Origin: Auanema rhodensis
Taxonomy: Eukaryota; Nematoda; Chromadorea; Rhabditida; Rhabditidae
Direction: 5' to 3'
Length of the DNA stretch: 64,000 bases
NCBI GenBank assembly: GCA_964057225.1
Contig: OZ059896.1
Span: 10,230,001 to 10,294,000, forward strand
The position numbers and the translations under genes are program-made. Within the stretch, counting starts at the first letter, position 1. Every line of letters begins with the position of its first letter. Below, piece after piece: positions 37,553-46,900 of this stretch. The notes under the pieces were generated by a model that did not search any database, was not told the origin of the DNA, and worked only from the letters and a program-made list of their open reading frames with translations.

Positions 37553-40500
37553 CTATTGACTGGACTTGAGAGTTGCATATAAACTCATAATACCCTTATC
37601 TAATTCTTTTTGCTTACTGTTTTCCAAAAGTATGAGCAAATTGGTACCCATAGGCTCTGGCAACATCGACTTTATGCTAAGTTGAAAATTTTCCTGTTGC
37701 ACTTGCTTAAGAGCCAGCAATGTTGTTGAAACTTCGTGAACAACCTGTAAAATTATTATGCTATCAAAAAATACTAATAGTAAAATTCTACCAAAGTACT
37801 GCCGGCATCCGAAGGACTTATATGGGATAGAGAAGGAACTTGTAGAGCAGTGCGCAGAGTTTGTTGCCAACAATTAGAATCGGTTTGAGAAGTCTTTATA
37901 TTTGGATATTTAATTACATATAAAAAATAAATTACCTTTGCAAGAGTGGAAAGTGCTAGCTTTTGAGATGGTTGATCACTGCCTAAAGCTAAACGCATGG
38001 CAGCATCAAGAAGGACGTCTTTATTGGATCCTACATAGATACTTTAAATAATTGTTAACATATTATCAACAAAACCTGAAACATCTTCAAGCATATCATT
38101 AGCTGCGGTTGTGCACAAGAGTTGAAGGAAAGCCCGTTGAACATAAACAAGGTTTCTTTGAACTGATTCGTCTAAACAAAAAAAAAGATAAAGCACTATT
38201 TAAAATTTTCAGACCTGCGTCTTTCGAATATGATTGACTATCGCTTACGGAAAATTCAGCTGCTGAAGTCAAAATGGCTCCGAGATTAAGCCCGGAAGAC
38301 AACAAATTTCTCTGAATAATGTTAATTTGAATGTGGAAAAAAACGGAAAACTACTTTGTGCTTAGCTAAAACTTGATGAGCAAAAATAAGAAGATGATTC
38401 ATGCTATCTAAGTCATTTGAAACCTAAAAAGTTCAAAGAAGTCAAAGAAAAAAAAAATAAAACTAACGGATCCTAATTTCGTTAAAATTATAGGGAGAAT
38501 GGGTAAAACTTCCTCATTTAAACATGCAACCATTCTATGAGCCAATTGTCGTACATTTTCAAGAAGAAAGCTATTTTCAGGAGTAAGATGCTCTAAGAAA
38601 AGCTGAAAAAAAAAACAGAATGCGAAGAAAAGTAATAAATAATTACATCGAGCAACTGGAGATATATGTCGACGCATTCACAATTTTTCATAGAGATATT
38701 CCCATTAAAAGCTTTAGACATACGACTTTAAAAAAATTGATACATTTGAAACAAAATAACTTACTTACCTGCAATAACCTATTATATTTTTCATAAATTG
38801 AGCAATTAAATTCTTTGACACTTCATCATTGCGTGATTTAGCAACTTGAAGTTCATTAACGGCAGCTTGAAACTTATTAACCAAATTGCTTGCTAATTCC
38901 CTAATGTAGTCAGCCTAAATAAAAATATATGTAAATATAACTTATACTGTAGGAACCTTTTGTTGTGTTGCTAAATCTCCAAAAATAATAAGAGTAGCAG
39001 TTGCTTCAAAGATGAAACTTTGATCATCAGCAGAAAGAAACTCAGATTGTGGAGAAACAGCTAATAATGGAGCTAATCTTCCAATAACCTTGAAGAATTA
39101 GGTCAGAGTGTTAAAAGTAAAACAAATCAAACATACCTCGCTGACAAGAGAACTTAAAGCTGTTTTGTGAGCTTTAACAAAGCGACAAAACAGATATACA
39201 ATTCTAGGACGAACTTTAGCAACAGGTATGGCTATACCTCTACAAAAAAAAACTTCAACAGTAGGAAAATGACTCTAACCTTTCATCTAAAAATGCCGCA
39301 GCGATTGGTGGCACAACTTGAAGATGGCTAGCTAATATACGTTCATACCGACAAGTTATCTGCAATTGTAAACAAAAATAATTAATATTCAAGTAAAAAT
39401 CTTACTTCGAAAAATATAGTATGTACTGTAGCAGATCTTCCATCTAAAACTGGCCCTGATAGTAAAACAACAGGAATTTTAGCTGCTCTTCCCCACCACC
39501 CATCCGTTTCATGAATGAAAGTACTCTAAAAATTAATAAAAAAGTAGTGTTTGTTTGGTCAAAATTAAACTGACTGGAATAAGATCTGAAAGAGCACATA
39601 CAAGTTGCATAACAGCTTCTAATCTATGCACTGATAAGGAAGCTGTGTTTGAAACGGCTTCCTTTACCAATTCTTCCAAAGGTTGTATTATTAGTTCAGG
39701 ACGCTAAACAACAGAAATATTCCAATAATCAAGGTATAGGACAGAACATACCTTACTTCCAATAGTATTCATAAGTGATCTCAAATCCTTTCGATATTCA
39801 TGAAACTCTAGCTCATCTTCACCTTCACCGTCAACTTCCAATTCGGATGGCATTACATACTGTCTTAGACAAATATCCACAACTTTAACCAGAAATGGTA
39901 TTTCTTTCTAAAATGAAATCGACTAATCAACAATTTTAATATGATAAAACTAAGTACCGGGTCGGTTGCATGTCGAATTAAACTAGCATATTGACGTATA
40001 AAATCTATAACTGAAGAACTCAGTTCGGTATCTCTATTTTCAAAAATCTTCAAGAGCGTATCAACATCCACTTGCATGGCCTTAAAGCATTTTATAGATT
40101 CGGTTATTCCTCCTCCCTCGCCGTGTTTCAACCTGAATAATTTAATAATTATATAAAGGTCATCGGAAAGAAAAATGGAGATATATCTCTCATTATAGAA
40201 ATTGGGTCAACATTCTCGGACATAAAACTGGGATAGTAAGGAACATCCAAAATCATTCAGATGTTTCTTATTCTTCTAATTTCACTTCTTTATGCTAAAT
40301 CTGCTTTAGCGCAAGTAAATTCTTGGAATTATGCATGTGATTCTCTTATTTGCGATCCACCGAAAACATGTGTCGTTCAAGATCAGGTAAAATATTAGTT
40401 ATAAAGAAGCTAATCTAATCTTAGGTTGCACAATGTTTGCTTTTAACTGATCAATCTACAATATCAACATTAGGATCTTTTTTTTCTTCTACAAAAGCGC

Positions 40501-42289
40501 CTGAGGTGAGGAAATGTATAAAAAAATTGAAAACAGAATTATTAGACAACTACATTTCTTCCAACTTTCCCAAATATATTTGGAGGAATAGGAGGACCGC
40601 CAGGAGGTTAGAGAATCCAGATTTCTTATAATAATTACATTTAAGACTCTTCAACCCAATCTCCATTCGCTCCATTGTTGAGCTTCTTCTCACCTGGAGC
40701 GCCTTTAACTTTACCAACTCTTCCTACACCAACTACTACAACAAATAAACCAAAATCAGATATTTGTGAGTTGCCTCCATTGACAGGAAACTGCTCAAAA
40801 GCAAGAATAATGTGGTAAGAAATAAAGACAAATATAGAATACAACGATATTCAATAGGTATTACGACACAGAAACTGGAAAATGTGAACGTTTCAGCTAC
40901 AGCGGATGTGGTAATGAAAATCGGTTTCCCAGCAAGATACAATGTGAACAGAGATGTCCGGGTTTAGGTTAACGTCAAAAAATAAAAAGCAAACTCTTAC
41001 TTCTCAAAGCAGTCAATCAGCACCATGCCTATACTGTTCAGCAATGATCCGGCTCGCAATATATCATCATCATCACTATTCTAAATTAATAAATTTCTTA
41101 TTGTTTAATCATATTTACAAGACATACACAAGATACTGTTATGAGTTGATTCGATCGCAAAACATTAGACAAAGCTAAAACTAAAGATAGTTTTTTGTTT
41201 ACCGGCATACCCTTCTGAATTAATGCAGAAACTGCCGCTACAGCAGACTGAAATTTATATGTAAATGAAATGAGTTCTAAAAAATATGTAATTCTACATC
41301 AGTAGTGTCCTTATTGCCAAGACGTGAAATGACTTTTGAAACAAATAAATCATTTGCAACTAATTCCACATCAACCCAATCAATATACGCAGCAATAACA
41401 TCAAGGCAAAGACATTGAACTTGAATATCATTTACTTCATCCTGAATTGAATACATAAGAGCTTTTTCATATAAGTCGAGATACCATAATTGTCCACCAA
41501 CTTTGAGCTACCTTATCTATACAAATTTCTCTCATGAAATCTTTGATTTTCGTATTTCTATCAAAGGCCTGTAACATAAAACTATAATTACAACAATTAT
41601 AACAAGATCCAACCTGTTTGGAGCGCTGAATATCTCTGTCAACTACTTCGGCATCAATTGCCAATAGTGTTTTAAGATAAAAGCATACAAATGGTACAGG
41701 CGTGAATCCACGACAGAGAAAGCTGGAAGCCAAACTTTCAGACAATATAAAAATTTATTTAACGTACATATCGTCCATAAAATTGGACCACCGTTCAGGA
41801 AAATCAGCAGCAAATACTAATGAAAAAATATGAGCCATTTTATTCACTAGAAAAACAGGATGGTTCACATTTGAAGTAATTTTCTATAAATATTCAAAAA
41901 TACAAAAAAAAAACAAAATAAAAAAACCTGTATCCAGTGGGAAAGTAATCCACGAATAGAGAGAACATCATCCTCACTCGATTGTATGGTATATCTGCGA
42001 GTTAAATAATCTTCGATAACTTGAAGAAGCAAAAAATGTTCCTCCACATTACTACATAATAAAATAATAATAAAATTAAGAAAACAAGATATACCTCAAA
42101 TTATTGGTGACAATATTATCCACCGACCTTTTCCAGCCAAATTCATCGTTCTTAAGTGCTTCCAAGTATTGATATACCTTAATACAGGTTATTTCAGATT
42201 GATGAATAGAGTAATACCTGTGCTTGTTTGGAAGGATCAGTGATGGCTGCAAAATCGTGACCACTAATATTGCCGTTTATTGCTGTCAT
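37553..42289 (-). CDS. XPOT: Exportin-T, nuclear tRNA export receptor
   Basis: Karyopherin-beta that carries mature tRNAs out of the nucleus with RanGTP. Twenty-five exons on the minus strand, from 42289-42218 to 37744-37553, spliced by eye to 946 residues with correct phase; vertebrate XPOT is about 960. HEAT-repeat architecture throughout. Diagnostic matches to XPOT include LAIDAEVVDRDIQ (about 155-170), RNTKIKDFMREICIDKVAQSWW, the acidic insert DGEGEDELEFHEYRKDL, GSLLNSIGMVL and VYVQRAFLQLL near the C-terminus. Intron 9 (41000-40133) is unusually long for this gene because it contains a complete antisense Kunitz gene. The start Met lies seven bases after an in-frame stop. LLPH is divergent upstream. 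Confidence 0.95.
40261..40972 (+). CDS. Secreted single-Kunitz-domain protein, nested in an exportin-T intron
   Basis: Predicted secreted serine-protease-inhibitor-like protein. Five exons: 40261-40386, 40425-40505, 40546-40606, 40646-40814 and 40858-40972, giving 183 residues with phase intact; introns are 38-43 nt. The signal peptide is MFLILLISLLYAKSALA. It is followed by a short Cys-containing segment (ACDSLICDPPKTC), a Thr/Pro/Ser-rich linker with PTPTTTTNK, and one C-terminal Kunitz domain with all six cysteines (CELPPLTGNC, YYDTETGKCERF, SGCGNENRF, CEQRC). Counting from the second domain Cys, the P1 position is Ser, not the Lys/Arg of trypsin inhibitors, so chymotrypsin/elastase-like targets or a non-inhibitory role are possible. 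The ATG follows a TTCAG acceptor-like site directly. The whole gene lies inside exportin-T intron 9 on the opposite strand; its stop is 29 bases from the exportin exon. Confidence 0.9.
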
Positions 42290-42875
42290 TCTATTAGTTA
42301 ACGATCAAGAACTCGAAATATATCTGCTTTGTGTGATGGATATAGTCTCATGCTATATGCAACAAAATTAAGCACTGAGCATTTATAAAAAGCTGAAAAC
42401 TAATTACAGTTAAAAAAATTATGATAGTGTCTAACAAATAGCTAAAAGACTTTGTTATTGATTATCACATGATATGAAAAACCATTATCAGAAATAGCAA
42501 CAAGTACTTGATTATATTTATATATATATATATATTACAGATGATGTAATAAACGATTATCACAAAACCAAAAGCATTGCTTGAATGAGAACTTAGTTCT
42601 TGCTCGTTATAACTAACCGAATACGCCCCATAAACATTTAAAGCGCTAAACGTTAAGCTGAATTAATTTATTTAAACAAAAACTTATTTTCACATGAGAC
42701 GTCACGACCACAAAATTTATTGGGTAAAATTGGTCCTACCTGGAAATATACAGAATGTAAGGTAGCATTTGAGCACATTTTATTTACAAAAATACAGTTA
42801 AACTTTCGAAAGCAACTTCGTGTTTAATAATTGCATAATTTATGTTTTTTTATTATCTTTCTTGTATTTTCAGAA
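42290..42875. promoter_or_regulatory. Divergent promoter interval exportin-T / LLPH
   Basis: 586 bases between two start codons, AT-rich with a short TA run near 42520-42536. LLPH is probably preceded by a 5' UTR intron or a trans-splice site, since TTTTCAG ends at 42873. No core promoter element identified. Confidence 0.45.
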
Positions 42876-43400
42876 ATGGCCAAAAGTTTGCGTTCCAAGT
42901 TTAAGAGAAAGATTCGTGCTATAGCGCGTGTTAAAAAAGCTCCCAAGGAGCAAGCACGTCTCGAAACCGTCGTAGCTTGCCAAGTTGCATATGATAAGGA
43001 AACTGCCGGTACGTTAGTAATTTCAGTTAATCATTTACTACTATTAATCACTTAATTGTTTTTAAACTTTAAAATGTGTGTTATAGAAAAAGAAGCTGAT
43101 CTCGTAAAGAATGCTCCAGGGACTAATGTTCCTTCTGAGGTGTGTTTTTAATTTTTTATTCATTAACTTATTTAGCTCTGATTACAGATGGATACAAACA
43201 ACGAACCACCAAAAGTTAGCACATTAAATGTAAAAACAATGAAAAGGGCTGATGGTAGTTATCCAGTTTGGCTCAACCAAGGGTTTGTTTTCCTTCCATT
43301 CCTGGTCTATATATTCTTTTACAGGAAAAAAACCAAACTAGCCCGTTTAGCCAGAAAGGGCAAAAATAATAAAAAAGGCAAGTCTAAGGGGAGTCGTTAA
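42876..43400 (+). CDS. LLPH: LLP homologue, basic nucleolar protein
   Basis: Small basic protein of the LLPH (learning-associated protein) family, a nucleolar pre-60S factor in vertebrates. Four exons: 42876-43008, 43087-43139, 43188-43282 and 43325-43400, giving 118 residues. The N-terminal MAKSLRSKFKRKIRA and APKEQARLE are the family signature, and DGSYPVWLNQ near the C-terminus matches the conserved YPVWMNQ motif. The last 27 residues are mostly Lys/Arg (KKTKLARLARKGKNNKKGK), consistent with nucleolar localisation. The start follows a TTTTCAG acceptor by two bases. Exportin-T is divergent. Confidence 0.92.
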
Positions 43401-43924
43401 AGAAAGTTCCAAATGAAATCGTTGAAAAAAATTGTACTTATATTGTTTTGTTGTTTTTTGTTATTGTTTAGTTTAAAAATGATTTTTGTTATCTTGTTAC
43501 CATACAATAAAAGGATTCAATGATTTTTGTTATCTTGCTACCGTACAATAAAAGGATTTAATTATTTTTTATTTGTTTTTATCAAAGACTACAGTTGAAA
43601 TAGAAAAAAAACGCTCGCTTTAATTATAATTTACGGGTGGTTTATTTTGAAAAGTATTTTAACTTTATCGAAGTATGTTTCCAAGTTTCGAATAGAAAAA
43701 TGTAGTTAGTTACTGTTTTTGTCTAATTGTCAGTGTGAAATTAGAAATGTAACAAAATAGTCTCGATATGAAAAGATCACAGCTTGGATGAGCAGATGGT
43801 GTTCTGAAATGTAAAACTAAATATATCGAGATACAAAGCGAATAAGAGAGAAAAGCAAGAAGAAAAGATAGGATTTGTGTTAAGAAGGTGGCAGTGGATT
43901 GACTCATTTCAATCGACGGACAGA
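43401..43924 (+). other. LLPH 3' UTR and testican upstream region
   Basis: 524 bases. The first part carries two AATAAA signals inside a tandem duplication (43478-43559). The remainder is AT-rich and must contain the testican promoter. No other gene is supported. Confidence 0.65.
43478..43559 (+). repeat. 41-bp tandem duplication carrying two poly(A) signals
   Basis: Units 43478-43518 and 43519-43559 differ at three positions by my reading (two transitions inside and the final base). Each holds AATAAA (43506-43511 and 43547-43552) with the same T-rich upstream sequence. The LLPH gene therefore has a duplicated polyadenylation signal. Confidence 0.9.
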
Positions 43925-46900
43925 ATGCTGCGCTTTCTGGCCTTTTCGTTTTGTATCGTTACATCGTTAGCTTTAAATGTACTTCATATTGAAGAATATG
44001 GTTCCAATGGTAATTAAAAGATTAGTCTTAATTGCTTATTTAAATACTCTTTTTACAGTAGCAGAATGCGCTAAGCTATCATGTGAAAAAGATAAGTTTT
44101 GTGTAGTTTTGAAAATTGGAGAACGGATTAAAGCTGATTGCATAGATAAGGATAAAGTGTATGTTGTTATTTAATATTTTTACAACTTATTTATCATCAT
44201 TATTATATCATTTTTCATCATATCTTTGTTTCAGTGAAATTTTCCGCCGCTTGAGATTCATTGAAACTTCTGAGCAGGTCAGTGTTACATATACTTATCT
44301 AAAGAGAAAGTGAAATGTTGAAATTTATAACAATATCTACTAAGTTCGATTCTGTATTCTGAACTTCAAGTTTCAATCAATTGAGTTTTAACAGTGACTT
44401 TGATGCTGTTCATCTCCTCAACAGCTGCTGGCAGATCATTGAATTTTAGATTTTCTTACACTGAACAGAAGAAGAATTAGGTGTTTCCATTCTCTTATGG
44501 CCTTGTATTACCTCTATAAAAGTACATGCAATTCATGTAATTAGAGTTCATATATTCTTTTTGTGGCGTTTCTTTAATTTATGATAGGGTTGAACCGTGA
44601 GAACGATGTTTAAATTGAAAAGTACAGAAATATGATTGATCGAAAAAGAAAGTTTCGTAGTTTAAAGTTTAGAAGACAATTAATATATAGAAGAGAGAAG
44701 CTAAGAAAAGATTAAAAAAATCCTAATATCTGTTCAATTTTCAGACTTCAGCTAGTGATCTTCATAACTCAGACTCACATGGTACGAACATTTATTGATA
44801 TTTACATATACAATACATATGATTACTTTAAAAATGAAAAATACCCGTTTTGTTTTGACTGAGAGTTACAAAAAAGTTCTATTTTAGTATGTTCTGAACA
44901 TGAATTAAATGCTTTGGGTGGACGTTTTCTTCAATGGTTCTCTGATATTCATCATCAAGTTAGAGGAGTAGACAAATCTCTTGGAGGTTAGTACATACAT
45001 TTTGCTTCAAATTTGGTATATAAATATAAAAAATTTTGGAGGTTAATACAAACATTATTCTTAAATTTTGGTATATAGGTATGAAGTTTTCGATTTTCGC
45101 TTCACGTTGCGAGAATTGAGCAAAGATATATTTCATTAGTATTTTCCTTCCACTCCCATTTTCATAGCTTCCTGAAATTGTAAATTAGAGTACAGTTTTG
45201 AATTTGAATACGATTATCGATACAATTTTATGAAAAATATCCTAACTGTGATCAATTATAGTTTTGTATTTTCAACATCAAATTTTTTAGTTATTGCACT
45301 ATACTTTAAATCAAAATGAAAAAAGCTTCGTTTATCACATACATGCCATTGTGATTATGTGATTAATAGAAAATTTTTGAAAAAAAAGAATGTCCCTGAT
45401 GATCGATATTTCCGTATATTCGAGAGCAGAAACATTATCTGAAAGAATGGAAAGGAAATCTTCAAGTTTCTAGATACGGCCATTTTACGCCTCATTGACG
45501 ATGTCATAACCCCCGAAGATGACAACCCAACGCTGTCTATTTGACGGCTAGTAACTTGATGATTTTTTTCTTTCACAATCTTCATGTTCAATTTAATGAA
45601 CTGGTGATTTCATGATCATGTAGAGAAAATTCGATAAAAATTGTAAACTAATTACATCAAAGTGTATTTACTACCAAGATGGCTACTAACCAACGGTAGT
45701 TAGAATTTCTTTTTATGGTAAAAGATTTTTTAAGCCACAAAAAAAAATTAACGTACCTGGTAAGATGGTGGCGGAGGCATAGAATAAGCAGGAGGTAGGT
45801 TATCTAATCTCATCCTGCGATCAGCATTCTCAATAGTGGCCACTGTAGGTTCGTTATGATGGACTGTTGAAGTGCGCATGCGACGAATATGCCTGAAATA
45901 AAACTATAAAAACTTAAATAAAGCTTAGTTAATCTTTTTTTGTGAATTTTGAACTTTCTTATCACCATCAGAATCAATATTAAAAAAGTTCTAGTTTTGA
46001 AAAAAAAACGACAATTGTAAATTAGATAAGTACTTTGGAAAGCTGTGACGAAAGATAAAATTTGAAAGATCGAATGTTTGATTTTGATACTTCCAATTTT
46101 TTCCCTCATATGAATGCCGATTCTTTTATGTAAAAAAAAAGATCAAAAGAAAAATTAATCACAAGGCCGACTTGTACGAAGATAAAATCTGTCGCGAGAG
46201 GTTGGTATTGCTCGAAAAAGGCATACCAAACACAACTGTCATAAAGAAATTGTAAGGAACGGTTGAAGAAAGAGAAGTGTGAGGTAATAAATGATTAAAA
46301 CGATAGATAAATAGAGGTGAAGAGAGGTCCACTTGTTAGAATAAATGAGAGTGACACTTGAAGATATACAGATTATGGTGGGAATTGTTCGGCCCAATTA
46401 TTTTCAATTTCTGTATTTCAATAATTTATTTCGAATCTATTCACTTAGATAAACTTTTGAGGTAGTAACTGAATAACAGTGCGATTGTGTTACACAAGCA
46501 AAGCAGTGGTAAACAGCAGGTTTAAAGGATTTGAATAACTTACCTAGCGAGTAAAAATAAAAATACCATAAAGAGAGCGGTGGCCGCAAAGCCGTTAGCC
46601 ATCGATTCTTTGTACATGGTAGAAAGGCGGCGCTTAAAACATGGAAAAGCTGGAACAATGGGCAATAATAAGAAAAAACAGAAGAAAACGATAGGTAATC
46701 AGATATTAAAGGCAGACAGAGAGGAAATAAGAAATACTAAGTGGAAAGAAGAGAAAGAGAGTTAAAACCAATATCGGTTTCTGTCAAGAATAAAAAAAAG
46801 ATGAAAATATAGTGATGTGTGAAAGGGTCATGAGTCGAAAACTTGCAACTGGATATGTTGTTACAGCTGAAATAGGCAATGTTATATATACGCGCAGTTT

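Noticed and set aside
45355-45591. 78-codon minus-strand frame as a further exon of the nested membrane protein
   Set aside because: No acceptor puts it in phase with the tail exon without an immediate stop; the stop after SYQVR is simpler.
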